Made by a program: the position numbers and the translations under genes
From: an uncultured Burkholderiales bacterium
GTDB lineage: Bacteria; Pseudomonadota; Gammaproteobacteria; Burkholderiales; Burkholderiaceae_C
Assembly: GCA_903916355.1 (NCBI GenBank)
Contig: CAIWWN010000015.1
Location: 1-62,543, forward strand
DNA length: 62,543 bases
Reading direction: 5' to 3'
The notes under the pieces: generated by a model
The model's database searches: none
What the model saw: the letters and a program-made list of their open reading frames with translations, nothing else
Told to the model about the DNA's origin: nothing
Part shown: positions 19,981 to 29,780 of the stretch, piece after piece
Numbering within the stretch: the first letter of the stretch is position 1
How the letters are laid out: each line of letters begins with the position of its first letter

Positions 19981-20463
19981 ATGACGCATGCCAACAGGGT
20001 GTACACATTTGCGCAGGTCTCAGGTCAATCCATTGACTGGAGACTTCGAAAAAACTGCTCATTGGCGCCGGCGCAGCTGGGGTGGATTTACCTGTCCCTG
20101 TGCTGTGTCTCGCTGCTGATTGGCACATTTTTTTGGCTGCAAGGTGCCACGTTGGTGCTCGGTTTTGCTTGGTTGGAGGTGATGGTGGTGGGGTTGGCAT
20201 TTTTCATTTATGCCCGCCATGCCACTGATGGGGAATGGATTTCGATTGAAGGTACTCGCGTGGTGGTGGAGTGTGAAACTGCCGGTAAACGTGAGCGGGC
20301 CGAGTTCGACAGGCAATGGGTTCGGGTAGAGCCCCTTGCCGATGATCGGAGTTTGATCGAGGTCTCGGGTAGAGGCAAGTCAGTTGAAGTGGGGCGTTTT
20401 GTACGTCCTGAACAGCGATTGATGTTGGCCCAAGAAATTCGTCGGGCATTGCGCCAAGCGTGA
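19981..20463 (+). CDS. DUF2244-like membrane protein
   Basis: Two central TM segments, small size, position just upstream of the cytochrome oxidase operon. Confidence 0.7.
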   Translation: MTHANRVYTFAQVSGQSIDWRLRKNCSLAPAQLGWIYLSLCCVSLLIGTFFWLQGATLVLGFAWLEVMVVGLAFFIYARHATDGEWISIEGTRVVVECETAGKRERAEFDRQWVRVEPLADDRSLIEVSGRGKSVEVGRFVRPEQRLMLAQEIRRALRQA

Positions 20464-20534
20464 TGCCCACGTTGTGACGCCGCGCAAGCGGTGATGCGAC
20501 AAAGGTAGTAGGTTCTACAGAGACTTGGAAGTTA

Positions 20535-21716
20535 GTGACGACTATGAAGAGCATTTCCAATAAATTGGCTTCGCTTCTTTGCCATGCAGGCATTTGGACG
20601 GGCGCTTTGATGGCCACCTCCGCGCATGCGGTGAACGATTTGCCTGGTGGCCCCGCTGTCAATCAGCTCAATTTGCATCCGGCAGTGACCAAAATCGCTG
20701 AAGAGCAGCATTGGTTGCATGGTTTCATGATGATCATCTGTGTGGTGATCTTCATAGCCGTGTTTGCGGTGATGTTCTATTCCATCTGGAAGCACCGCAA
20801 ATCAGTGGGCCACAAGCCAGCGACTTTCCATGAGTCCGTCACCGTTGAAATTCTGTGGACCTTGGCCCCTTTCATCATCGTGATCTTGATGGCCTTGCCT
20901 GCTACCAAAGTTTTGGTGGCCTCCAAAGACACCACGAACGCCGACCTGACGGTCAAAGTCACTGGTTACCAGTGGAAATGGGGTTACGACTACATCAAGG
21001 GTGAAGGCGAAGGCCTGGCTTATATCTCCACCTTGGATTCATCGCAACGTGCCATGTCCAACGCCGGCAAGCCTGAAGGCGATGATTACCTGTTGCGCGT
21101 AGACAACCCCTTGGTGGTGCCTGTGGGCAAGAAGGTCCGCGTGATCACCACCGCCAATGATGTGATTCACTCCTTTGCTGTGAACTCTTTGGGTATCAAG
21201 CAAGATGCGATTCCTGGTTTTGTGCGTGACACCTGGTTCCGTGCAGAAAAAGTGGGCACTTATTACGGTCAATGCCAAGAGTTGTGTGGCAAAGAGCACG
21301 CCTACATGCCTATCCAGGTGAAAGTGCTGTCGGGCGAAGACTACGCCGCTTGGGTGGACACTGAGAAGAAAAAACAAGCCGCCAAAGCGGACGATCCGAG
21401 CAAAGTTTGGACATTGGACGATTTGTCCAAGCGTGGCGAAAAAGTGTATGCCGCCAATTGCGCTGCTTGCCACCAAGCCAACGGCAAAGGCGCAGGCCCG
21501 ATCAAGCCGCTGGACGGCGCAGCCGTGGTGCTGAATGCGGACCACGCCAAGCAAATCTCGGTCTTGCTCAACGGTCAAAACAATGGTGCTATGCCTTCAT
21601 GGAAAGCCTTGTCGGATACCGAGATCGCCGCTGTGATCACCTTCACCAAGAACAACTGGTCTAACAAGACCGGGCAACTCGTGCAACCGGCCGAAGTGCT
21701 GGCTGCGCGCAAGTAA
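20535..21716 (+). CDS. ctaC: cytochrome c oxidase subunit II with fused cytochrome c domain (caa3 type)
   Basis: CuA motif CQELCGKEHAYM, two TM, C-terminal heme motif CAACH. Confidence 0.95.
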   Translation: MTTMKSISNKLASLLCHAGIWTGALMATSAHAVNDLPGGPAVNQLNLHPAVTKIAEEQHWLHGFMMIICVVIFIAVFAVMFYSIWKHRKSVGHKPATFHESVTVEILWTLAPFIIVILMALPATKVLVASKDTTNADLTVKVTGYQWKWGYDYIKGEGEGLAYISTLDSSQRAMSNAGKPEGDDYLLRVDNPLVVPVGKKVRVITTANDVIHSFAVNSLGIKQDAIPGFVRDTWFRAEKVGTYYGQCQELCGKEHAYMPIQVKVLSGEDYAAWVDTEKKKQAAKADDPSKVWTLDDLSKRGEKVYAANCAACHQANGKGAGPIKPLDGAAVVLNADHAKQISVLLNGQNNGAMPSWKALSDTEIAAVITFTKNNWSNKTGQLVQPAEVLAARK

Positions 21717-21743
21717 GTCATTACTGCATTAAAGGAAATCAAG

Positions 21744-23375
21744 ATGAGCGCCGTTCTCGACCATCACGATCACGCCCACGACGACCATGACCATGCCCCT
21801 AGCGGCTGGCGCCGTTGGGTCTATGCGACCAACCACAAAGACATTGGTACTTTGTACCTGTTGTTCAGCTTCACCATGCTGATGATCGGCGGCATCTTGG
21901 CGCTGTTGATTCGCGCCGAGTTGTTCCAGCCCGGTTTGCAATTGGTCAACCCTGAATTGTTCAACCAGTTCACGACCATGCATGGTCTGATCATGGTGTT
22001 TGGCGCGATCATGCCCGCCTTTGTGGGCTTTGCAAACTGGATGATTCCATTGCAAATCGGCGCAGCCGACATGGCTTTTGCCCGCATGAACAACTTCAGC
22101 TTCTGGCTGATGATTCCTGCTGGTTTGATGCTGGCCGGTTCCTTCTTCATGCCCGGCGGCGCCCCCGCTGCTGGCTGGACCTTGTACGCACCTTTGACCC
22201 TGCAAATGGGCCCTTCGATGGACGCAGGTATTTTTGCCATGCACATCCTGGGTGCTTCGTCCATCATGGGTTCGATCAACATCATCGTCACCATCTTGAA
22301 CATGCGCGCGCCTGGCATGACCTTGATGAAGATGCCCATGTTCGCCTGGACATGGTTGATTACCGCTTACTTGCTGATTGCTGTGATGCCCGTGTTGGCT
22401 GGCGCGATCACCATGACGCTGACGGACCGCCACTTTGGCACCAGTTTCTTCAACCCCGCTGGCGGCGGTGACCCAGTGATGTACCAACACATTTTCTGGT
22501 TCTTCGGTCACCCTGAGGTCTACATCATGATCTTGCCGGCCTTCGGCATCATCAGCCAAATCGTGCCGGCTTTTGCCCGCAAGCGTCTGTTCGGTTACGC
22601 CTCCATGGTGTATGCGACATCGTCGATTGCCATCTTGTCGTTCATCGTGTGGGCGCACCACATGTTCACGACCGGTATGCCGGTAACAGGTCAGCTGTTT
22701 TTCATGTACGCCACGATGCTGATCGCTGTGCCTACGGCCGTGAAGATTTTCAACTGGATCGCCACCATGTGGCGCGGCTCCATGACCTTCGAGACGCCGA
22801 TGCTGTTTGCGGTCGGTTTCATCTTTGTGTTCACCATGGGTGGTTTCACCGGTTTGATCTTGGCCATGGCGCCGATTGACATCCAGTTGCAAGACACGTA
22901 CTACGTGGTGGCGCACTTCCACTATGTGTTGGTGGCCGGTTCTTTGTTTGCCTTGTTTGCTGGCTTTTACTACTGGGCCCCCAAGTGGACCGGTGTGATG
23001 TACCACGAAGGCCGCGGCAAGATCCACTTCTGGTGGTCATTGATTTCTTTCAACGTGACTTTCTTCCCCATGCACTTCTTGGGCCTGGCCGGCATGCCCC
23101 GTCGCTATGCCGACTACCCCATGCAGTTCGCTGACTTCAACGCGCTGGCTTCAGTCGGTGGTTTCTTCTTTGGCTTTGCCCAGGTGTACTTCTTCTTGTT
23201 CGTCGTCGTGCCTTGCATGCGCGGTCAAGGTGTCAAAGCACCTCAGCGTCCATGGAACGATCCGGATGGCGCCGGTGCAGAAGGCTTGGAGTGGGAAATT
23301 CCCTCGCCAGCGCCCTTCCACACCTTTGAGAACCCACCCAAGTTGGACATCACAGCCACCCGCGTGATCGGCTAA
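21744..23375 (+). CDS. ctaD: cytochrome c oxidase subunit I
   Basis: [35 protein letters not shown], heme-copper ligands; His/Asp-rich N-terminus. Confidence 0.97.
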   Translation: MSAVLDHHDHAHDDHDHAPSGWRRWVYATNHKDIGTLYLLFSFTMLMIGGILALLIRAELFQPGLQLVNPELFNQFTTMHGLIMVFGAIMPAFVGFANWMIPLQIGAADMAFARMNNFSFWLMIPAGLMLAGSFFMPGGAPAAGWTLYAPLTLQMGPSMDAGIFAMHILGASSIMGSINIIVTILNMRAPGMTLMKMPMFAWTWLITAYLLIAVMPVLAGAITMTLTDRHFGTSFFNPAGGGDPVMYQHIFWFFGHPEVYIMILPAFGIISQIVPAFARKRLFGYASMVYATSSIAILSFIVWAHHMFTTGMPVTGQLFFMYATMLIAVPTAVKIFNWIATMWRGSMTFETPMLFAVGFIFVFTMGGFTGLILAMAPIDIQLQDTYYVVAHFHYVLVAGSLFALFAGFYYWAPKWTGVMYHEGRGKIHFWWSLISFNVTFFPMHFLGLAGMPRRYADYPMQFADFNALASVGGFFFGFAQVYFFLFVVVPCMRGQGVKAPQRPWNDPDGAGAEGLEWEIPSPAPFHTFENPPKLDITATRVIG

Positions 23376-23388
23376 TTCAAAGACAACC

Positions 23389-23499
23389 ATGACACCCGAA
23401 CAAAAGAAAAGTAATTTGCGCATGGGCTTGACCTTGGCCTCGGTCGCTGCGATGTTTTTCATCGGGTTCATGGCCAAGATGATTCTGTTAAGCCATTGA
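23389..23499 (+). CDS. small single-TM protein (36 aa), cytochrome oxidase small assembly protein-like
   Basis: MTPEQKKSNLRMGLTLASVAAMFFIGFMAKMILLSH* between ctaD and cox11; absent from the ORF track because of length. Confidence 0.7.
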   Translation: MTPEQKKSNLRMGLTLASVAAMFFIGFMAKMILLSH

Positions 23500-23512
23500 G
23501 CCTTCGTCTGCC

Positions 23513-24124
23513 ATGAATCTGCGCAACGAAAATACCAAAATGATGGGCAAGTTGGCTGTGATCACAGTCAGCATGTTCGCTTTTGGCTATGCGCTGATTC
23601 CTTTGTACAAACACATTTGCGAAATCACCGGGATCAACATCCTGTCGCTGGTTGAACGCCAGGTGCCAGGCAATGGCGTGGCCGGGTCCGATGCCCGTGC
23701 AGTCAATAGCCAAGTGGACATGACCCGATCGATTACGGTGGAGTTCGATGCGAATGCCCGTGGCCCTTGGGATTTCAAGCCCGAGACGCGTTCCGTGGTG
23801 GTCCATCCGGGCGAATTGACCACGGTGATGTACGAGTTCCAGAATGTGCAAAACAAGCGCATGGCAGCGCAGGCTATTCCCAGTTATGCGCCGCACCAAG
23901 CAGCGGCGTATTTCAACAAGCTGGAATGTTTTTGCTTCAATCAATACACCTTGGAGCCCGGCGAGAAAAAACGCTGGCCCGTGGCTTTTGTGATTGATCC
24001 CAAATTGTCCAAAGACGTGACCACGATCACCTTGTCGTACACGTTTTTTGAAGTGGGAGGGAAGACACCTCCTGCACCCGTGGCCACGCAGGACACGCTG
24101 CCCTTGCTGAAAGCGGGCACTTGA
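23513..24124 (+). CDS. ctaG: cytochrome c oxidase assembly protein Cox11/CtaG
   Basis: PLYKHICEITGIN; CFCFNQYTLEPGEKKRWPVAFVIDP copper motif. Confidence 0.95.
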   Translation: MNLRNENTKMMGKLAVITVSMFAFGYALIPLYKHICEITGINILSLVERQVPGNGVAGSDARAVNSQVDMTRSITVEFDANARGPWDFKPETRSVVVHPGELTTVMYEFQNVQNKRMAAQAIPSYAPHQAAAYFNKLECFCFNQYTLEPGEKKRWPVAFVIDPKLSKDVTTITLSYTFFEVGGKTPPAPVATQDTLPLLKAGT

Positions 24125-24126
24125 CC

Positions 24127-24348
24127 ATGTCCAATAAGCAACAACCCAAAGCGACGTTTCTGCGTACGCTGCAAGCGGTCATGTGGTCGTTTGCGGGTAT
24201 GCGCAAGGGCAGTGCCTCGCAAGAAGATATGGCGCGTTTGAACCCCTTTCACATCATTGCTGTGGCCATTGGCCTGGTGGTGGTGATGGTGATGGGTTTG
24301 ATCGCCTTGGTGAACTGGGTGGTGGCACAACCATCGACCCTTTCATAA
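24127..24348 (+). CDS. DUF2970-like small membrane protein
   Basis: FLRTLQAVMWSFAGMRKGSASQEDMARLNPFHIIAVAIGLVVVMVMGLIALV in oxidase operon. Confidence 0.75.
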   Translation: MSNKQQPKATFLRTLQAVMWSFAGMRKGSASQEDMARLNPFHIIAVAIGLVVVMVMGLIALVNWVVAQPSTLS

Positions 24349-24386
24349 ACCGATCAAGATTTTAAGATTTGAGAGCAGGAGTACAC

Positions 24387-25268
24387 ATGAGTTCCACCGC
24401 ACACGGCACCACGCCTTACTATTTCGTTCCCCACCCCTCGCGGCACCCCGTGATGGCAGCCATCGGATTGTTCTTTGTGATCCTTGGCGCAGGCCAGTGG
24501 GTGAACGGTGCGGAATGGGGTAAATACGCTTTGTTCTTTGGCCTGATCTGGTGGTTGACCGTGTTGTACCAGTGGTTCAGTGAAGCGATTGGCGAAAGTG
24601 AAAGCGGCCAGTACGGTCGCAAAATCGATTTGTCTTTCCGCTGGAGCATGACCTGGTTCATCTTCTCCGAAGTTATGTTTTTCGGTGCTTTTTTCACTGC
24701 CTTGTGGTGGGCGCGCACCCACTCCCTGCCTGCCTTGGGCAGCTTGGAAAACGCCTTGATTTGGCCTGACTTCAAAGCCGTGTGGCCGACGTTGGCCGCA
24801 GGTGCGACCGGTTCGCCGGCCGGCATTGTCGAGCCCTTCCAGACCATGTCACCCTTTTGGTTGCCGACCATCAACACCGGTTTGCTGTTGACTTCGGGCG
24901 TGACCTTGACCGTGGCGCACCATGCTTTGCAGCATGGCGACCGTTCTAAAACCATCAAGTTCATGTGGCTGACCGTGCTCTTGGGAGTGACCTTCTTGTT
25001 TGTGCAGGGCTACGAATACGCCCATGCCTGGTCTGAAATGAATTTGAAACTCAGCTCCGGGATGTATGGCTCGACCTTCTACATGCTCACCGGTTTTCAC
25101 GGCTTCCACGTGTTTGTCGGTATGTTGATGCTGTTGTTCATAACTTTGCGTTTGCAAAAAGGCCACTTCACCGCGGACCGTCACTTTGGTTTTGAAGGTG
25201 CAGCTTGGTACTGGCACTTTGTGGACGTGGTCTGGTTGGGCTTGTACATCCTGGTTTACTGGATGTAA
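24387..25268 (+). CDS. ctaE: cytochrome c oxidase subunit III
   Basis: YYFVPHPSRHPVMAAIGL...FTGFHGFHVFVGMLMLLFITLRLQKGHFTADRHFGFEGAAWYWHFVDVVWLGLYILVYWM. Confidence 0.96.
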   Translation: MSSTAHGTTPYYFVPHPSRHPVMAAIGLFFVILGAGQWVNGAEWGKYALFFGLIWWLTVLYQWFSEAIGESESGQYGRKIDLSFRWSMTWFIFSEVMFFGAFFTALWWARTHSLPALGSLENALIWPDFKAVWPTLAAGATGSPAGIVEPFQTMSPFWLPTINTGLLLTSGVTLTVAHHALQHGDRSKTIKFMWLTVLLGVTFLFVQGYEYAHAWSEMNLKLSSGMYGSTFYMLTGFHGFHVFVGMLMLLFITLRLQKGHFTADRHFGFEGAAWYWHFVDVVWLGLYILVYWM

Positions 25269-25285
25269 CTCGGCAGTGATGGATG

Positions 25286-25312
25286 AAAAAAGCGCCGAAG
25301 GGCGCTTTTTTT
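25286..25312 (+). terminator. intrinsic terminator after ctaE
   Basis: AAAAAAGCGCC-GAAG-GGCGCTTTTTT. Confidence 0.85.
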
Positions 25313-25345
25313 GTGGAGGCCGAGATCAATGCAAGAGCGGGGTCC

Positions 25346-25573
25346 TCAAGCCCCAGCTGGAATTCCTGATGGCTGGATATACCCCAGTTTCCAAGCCAGC
25401 AAAATACAAACAAAGAGCACAATGGAAAAGCCCACGCGAAACGCCAAGGCTTTGGCCATGCCGCCCGAAGGATGTTTGCCCGAAGATTGGCCGTCACCCT
25501 TCATCATGTAAAACAACGCAGCGCCCAGGCTGCCCAAAATGGCCAAAAATGCGATCGCAACAAGGTATGTCAT
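25346..25573 (-). CDS. twin transmembrane helix small protein (DUF2909-like)
   Basis: MTYLVAIAFLAILGSLGAALFYMMKGD...KALAFRVGFSIVLFVCILLAWKLGYIQP. Confidence 0.75.
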   Translation of the reverse strand: MTYLVAIAFLAILGSLGAALFYMMKGDGQSSGKHPSGGMAKALAFRVGFSIVLFVCILLAWKLGYIQPSGIPAGA

Positions 25574-25588
25574 GAAGAAGATTATCGG

Positions 25589-26356
25589 ATGATTTGGGCT
25601 AGGTTACCAAAGACGCGCCACACACAAAGCAAGCCCCTGCGCTTTGTGGGGATCTTGCTGGTCGCCTTGTTGGCTGTGGCCCTTACCAGCTCGCTGGGTT
25701 TTTGGCAGCTGCGTCGTGCCGCCACAAAAGAGGCTTGGCAAGCGCAAATGGCGCAACGCGCCGAGATGGCGGTGGTCGATGGGGCGAGCTTGGGGCAAGC
25801 CGATGACAGTCCTGACAACCGCGCGGGGCTGATTCACCGCACCGTTCGTTTAGAAGGGCAGTGGCTGGCGGACCAGACCGTGTTTTTGGACAATCGCCAA
25901 ATGAACGCGCGCGTGGGTTTTTATGTGCTCACACCCCTGCGCTTGACGGCGTCGAAAGCCGTGATTTTGGTGCAACGAGGATGGGTGCCCCGGCATTTCA
26001 CCGAGCGCAGCCGTTTGCCCGACGTGCCCACGCCGACAGGAGATGTGACCATCACCGGGCGCATTGCCCTTGCCCCGTCCAAGCTCTATGAGTTGGGCGA
26101 CTCCGGGGAGGGCCCGATACGGCAAAATCTCGACTTGGTTGCTTTGCGCGCCAAGACAGGATGGCCTTTGCTGGAGGTGACGGTGGTGCAAACGGGCGCG
26201 CCGTCAGAAGGCCTGTTACGCGAATGGCCGCAGCCGGCCACGGGTGTTGAAAAACACCATGGTTATGCTTTTCAATGGTTTGGGCTCAGCGCCCTGATCA
26301 CCCTGCTTTATGTCTGGTTCCAAATTGTCCGACGAAATACAACTCCCAAACCCTAG
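25589..26356 (+). CDS. SURF1-family oxidase assembly protein
   Basis: LTSSLGFWQLRRAATKEA; LILVQRGWVPR-like motif; HHGYAFQWFGLSALITLLYVWFQI. Confidence 0.9.
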   Translation: MIWARLPKTRHTQSKPLRFVGILLVALLAVALTSSLGFWQLRRAATKEAWQAQMAQRAEMAVVDGASLGQADDSPDNRAGLIHRTVRLEGQWLADQTVFLDNRQMNARVGFYVLTPLRLTASKAVILVQRGWVPRHFTERSRLPDVPTPTGDVTITGRIALAPSKLYELGDSGEGPIRQNLDLVALRAKTGWPLLEVTVVQTGAPSEGLLREWPQPATGVEKHHGYAFQWFGLSALITLLYVWFQIVRRNTTPKP

Positions 26357-27038
26357 CGCGCCGTCTTCACACGATGCGCCCTTGGGCTTTACGGTGCACA
26401 GCATGCCCGCTCCGAACGATGCGCTGCAGGCAGACGCTGCCCGCACCCGCATGGGCCGATGGAAAATGCTGTTTGTCCTGCTGATCTGCGCTTCACCCGT
26501 GGTGGCCTCGTATTGGACTTACTACGTGATCCGGCCCGAAGGGCGGCGCAACTATGGCGAACTGATTGAGCCGCAACGTCCCTTGCCTGCGGTGGCCACC
26601 TTGTCTTTGTCTGGCGAGGCAGCGCCTTTGACCGCACTCAAAGGTCAATGGCTGTTGCTCAGTGTCGGCGGCGGGGCGTGTGATGCAGCTTGTCAGCAGC
26701 GCTTGTACTTTCAGCGCCAACTGCGTGAGACCTTGGGCAAAGACAAAGACCGCTTGGACCGCGTGTGGCTGATTCAAGACGATGCCGCCGTTGCGCCCAC
26801 GCTCATGCCTGCCGTGGCCCAAGCCACGGTCTTGAAAGTCAAGGCGCAGGACTTGCAAGCCTGGTTGCCACCCGCCCCAGGCCAGCGTCTGGACGCCCAT
26901 TTGTACCTGGTCGATCCTTTGGGCAACTTGATGATGCGATTTCCTGCGCAGATGGATGCAGCAGGCGCGGGCAAGGCCAAACGCGATTTGGAGCGGGTGC
27001 TGCGGGCTTCTGCGTTTTGGGACACCCCTGGGCGTTGA
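26310..27038 (+). CDS. membrane-anchored SCO/thioredoxin-like protein of the oxidase operon
   Basis: Single N-terminal TM; GQWLLLSVGGGACDAACQQRLYFQRQLRETLGKDKDRLDRVWLI with CDAAC in SCO CxxxC position. Confidence 0.7.
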   Translation: MSGSKLSDEIQLPNPSAPSSHDAPLGFTVHSMPAPNDALQADAARTRMGRWKMLFVLLICASPVVASYWTYYVIRPEGRRNYGELIEPQRPLPAVATLSLSGEAAPLTALKGQWLLLSVGGGACDAACQQRLYFQRQLRETLGKDKDRLDRVWLIQDDAAVAPTLMPAVAQATVLKVKAQDLQAWLPPAPGQRLDAHLYLVDPLGNLMMRFPAQMDAAGAGKAKRDLERVLRASAFWDTPGR

Positions 27039-27042
27039 TGCC

Positions 27043-28200
27043 ATGAATGCTGTCGAGCTCTTCAACTGGACACCGGCCTTGCACGTCATGGCCATGGGTT
27101 TGCTACTCGCTTTGGGGCCTTTGGGCTGGGTCTGGTTGCGCCACCGGCAAAGTGACCAGGCTGACCGCAGGCGAGCGCTGGTGGTCCTGACTTTGTTTTT
27201 GACTTTCGATTTGGTGCTGTTTGGTGCCTTCACCCGTTTGACAGACTCGGGCTTGGGTTGCCCCGATTGGCCGGGCTGTTATGGCAGTGTCACGCCTATA
27301 GGCGCGCTGGCTCACATTGAAGCCGCGCAAACGGCCATGCCCACCGGGCCCGTGACCCACAGCAAAGCCTGGATCGAAATGGTTCACCGCTATCTCGCCA
27401 CGGGGGTGGGGGTGCTGATTCTGACCTTGGCCATGTCCAGTTGGGCCAGTGCCATCAAGCGCCAGCAGGATGTCAAGCCGGCTTGGCCCACATTCACTTT
27501 GCTGTGGGTGTGTCTGCAAGGCGCGTTTGGGGCCTGGACCGTGACCATGAAGTTACACCCGGCCATCGTCACCATGCATTTGCTCGGCGGGCTGGGCTTG
27601 TTGGCCCTGCTGTGCTCACAAGCGGTTCGTTCGCGCAGGCCGTTGCGTGCACCCCTGTCACCCGCTTTGCGTGCAGCCCTGCTGTGCGCCACGGTGTTGG
27701 TCTGGATGCAAATCACCCTGGGCGGGTGGGTCAGCACCAACTATGCGGTCTTGGCTTGCCAAGATTTTCCGCTGTGCAACGGCCAATGGTGGCCCGTTTG
27801 GGATGGCTTGGGTTTTGAGCTCTGGCGCGAACTGGGTCTCACGGCCTCGGGTGAGATCCTGCCATTTTCTGCCTTGGTGTCCATCCATGTGGTGCACCGT
27901 TTCATGGCGTTGGTGGTCGCGCTCGCCTTGCTGGGCTTGGCTTGGCGCTTGAAAGCGGCCCATGTTTTGGTGCGCCAAGCACAGTGCTTGCAAGCCTTGG
28001 TGGTGTTGCAACTGCTGACCGGATTGTCCAATGTGGTGCTGGGCTGGCCGCTGCTGGCGGCGGTGTTGCACACCGGCGGCGCTGCCGGCTTGGTGGTGGT
28101 GCTCACTTGGGCGCTCACCGCCAGCCAACGATTTACTGACTCTTTTCATGCGCGTGCCACAGCAGTTGTGGGCGGCATCGACACAAGGCCTTTGGCATGA
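27043..28200 (+). CDS. ctaA: heme A synthase (CtaA/COX15)
   Basis: [64 protein letters not shown]. Confidence 0.94.
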   Translation: MNAVELFNWTPALHVMAMGLLLALGPLGWVWLRHRQSDQADRRRALVVLTLFLTFDLVLFGAFTRLTDSGLGCPDWPGCYGSVTPIGALAHIEAAQTAMPTGPVTHSKAWIEMVHRYLATGVGVLILTLAMSSWASAIKRQQDVKPAWPTFTLLWVCLQGAFGAWTVTMKLHPAIVTMHLLGGLGLLALLCSQAVRSRRPLRAPLSPALRAALLCATVLVWMQITLGGWVSTNYAVLACQDFPLCNGQWWPVWDGLGFELWRELGLTASGEILPFSALVSIHVVHRFMALVVALALLGLAWRLKAAHVLVRQAQCLQALVVLQLLTGLSNVVLGWPLLAAVLHTGGAAGLVVVLTWALTASQRFTDSFHARATAVVGGIDTRPLA

Positions 28201-29090
28201 CTGAACTCCATATACCTTCGGCGTCGACCTGGCGCCAGTTCTACGCGCTGACCAAACCCCGCGTGGTGCAACTGATCGTTTTTTGCGCCTTGATTGGCAT
28301 GGTCTTGGCTGTGCCCGGCGTGCCCAATGCAGAGCAAGTGCGCTTGGGCTTGATCGCTTGTGTGGGCATCTGGTTGGTGGCCGGAGCGGCGGCGGCTTTC
28401 AATTGTCTGGTCGAGAAAACCATTGACGCCAAGATGAAGCGCACGGCCTGGCGCCCGACGGCCAGAGGCGAGTTGTCTGATCGCCAAGCCCTGATTTTTT
28501 CGGCGCTGTTGTGCGCTGCAGGCTCGGTCATTTTGTATGCCGCCGTGAACCCCTTGACGATGTGGCTGACCTTTGCCACCTTCGTCGGTTATGCCGTGAT
28601 CTACACCGTGATCTTGAAACCTTTGACACCGCAAAACATCGTGATCGGCGGCGCTTCGGGGGCCATGCCCCCGGTGCTCGGTTGGGCGGCGATGACGGGT
28701 GATGTGGGGCCGGAGGCTTTGATCCTGTTTTTGATTATTTTCTTGTGGACACCACCGCACTTTTGGGCCTTGGCTTTGTACCGTGTCGAGGACTACCGCA
28801 AGTCGGGCTTGCCCATGCTGCCCGTCACCCATGGCAATGAATTCACACGCTTGCAAGTCCTGCTGTACACCTTTGTGCTGATGGCCGCTTGCCTCATGCC
28901 CTTTATTTCCGGCATGAGCTCATGGTTGTATCTCTCGGTGGCAGTGGTACTGAGCTTGGGCTTCATTGGCTATGCTTGGGCCTTGTGGCGCAATTATTCA
29001 GACGAGTTGGCGCGCAAGACTTTTCGGTTTTCGCTGATTCACCTCAGCGCGTTGTTTGCCGCCTTGCTGGTGGATCACTATCTTTTCTAA
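28197..29090 (+). CDS. ctaB: protoheme IX farnesyltransferase
   Basis: [70 protein letters not shown]. Confidence 0.96.
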   Translation: MTELHIPSASTWRQFYALTKPRVVQLIVFCALIGMVLAVPGVPNAEQVRLGLIACVGIWLVAGAAAAFNCLVEKTIDAKMKRTAWRPTARGELSDRQALIFSALLCAAGSVILYAAVNPLTMWLTFATFVGYAVIYTVILKPLTPQNIVIGGASGAMPPVLGWAAMTGDVGPEALILFLIIFLWTPPHFWALALYRVEDYRKSGLPMLPVTHGNEFTRLQVLLYTFVLMAACLMPFISGMSSWLYLSVAVVLSLGFIGYAWALWRNYSDELARKTFRFSLIHLSALFAALLVDHYLF

Positions 29091-29097
29091 GTTCACC

Positions 29098-29724
29098 ATG
29101 ACCGCTTTATTTCACCGCGCTGTATCCAAACGCCAAGCCTTGAGCGCCTTGGGTGTGGGTTTGTGGCTCGGCAGCACGGTGCTCAGCGCCTGCAGCCCGA
29201 ATCAGCCCAGTTTTAAAGGGGTGGACATCACGGGCGCCGATTACGCCAAGGGCTTTAGCTTGCTGGACCACAACGGCCAAGTGCGTTCCCTGGCCGACTT
29301 TGCAGGCAAGGTGGTGATCGTGTTTTTTGGCTACACCCAATGCCCCGATGTGTGCCCCACCTCGATGCAAGAGTTGGCTGAAGTCAAACGTCTGTTGGGA
29401 TCTGATGGCGACAAATTGCAAGGCGTGTTCATCACCTTAGACCCCGAGCGCGACACACCTGAAATGCTCAAAGCCTATATGGCCAATTTCGATCCCAGCT
29501 TTTTGGCCTTGCATCCGACGCCCGAACAGTTGGCAGCCATCGCCAAAGACTTTAAGATTTATTTCAAAAAAGTCGACGGCAAAACCGCCACAAGCTACAC
29601 CCTGGACCACTCCGCAGGCAGCTACACCTTTGATACGCGCGGGCGTGTGCGCTTGTACAACCGCTACGGCAGTGGTGCAGCGGCTTTGGCGGCAGACGTC
29701 GCGGCCTTGCTGCAATCCAAATAA
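29098..29724 (+). CDS. SCO-family copper chaperone lipoprotein
   Basis: VVIVFFGYTQCPDVCPTSMQELAEVKRLLG CxxxC; lipobox LSAC; TYTFDTRGRVRLYNRYG. Confidence 0.92.
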   Translation: MTALFHRAVSKRQALSALGVGLWLGSTVLSACSPNQPSFKGVDITGADYAKGFSLLDHNGQVRSLADFAGKVVIVFFGYTQCPDVCPTSMQELAEVKRLLGSDGDKLQGVFITLDPERDTPEMLKAYMANFDPSFLALHPTPEQLAAIAKDFKIYFKKVDGKTATSYTLDHSAGSYTFDTRGRVRLYNRYGSGAAALAADVAALLQSK

Positions 29725-29733
29725 ATGCAGCGC

Positions 29734-29765
29734 AAAAAAAATGCCGCAGAAGCGGCATTTTTTTT
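29734..29765. terminator. intrinsic bidirectional terminator
   Basis: AAAAAAAATGCCGC-AGAA-GCGGCATTTTTTTT between convergent genes. Confidence 0.85.
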
Positions 29766-29780
29766 CGCGTGAGAACTGAA

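Noticed and set aside
21729-23027. 432-aa minus-strand ORF opposite ctaD
   Set aside because: His/Gln-rich antisense artefact of a strongly conserved oxidase gene.
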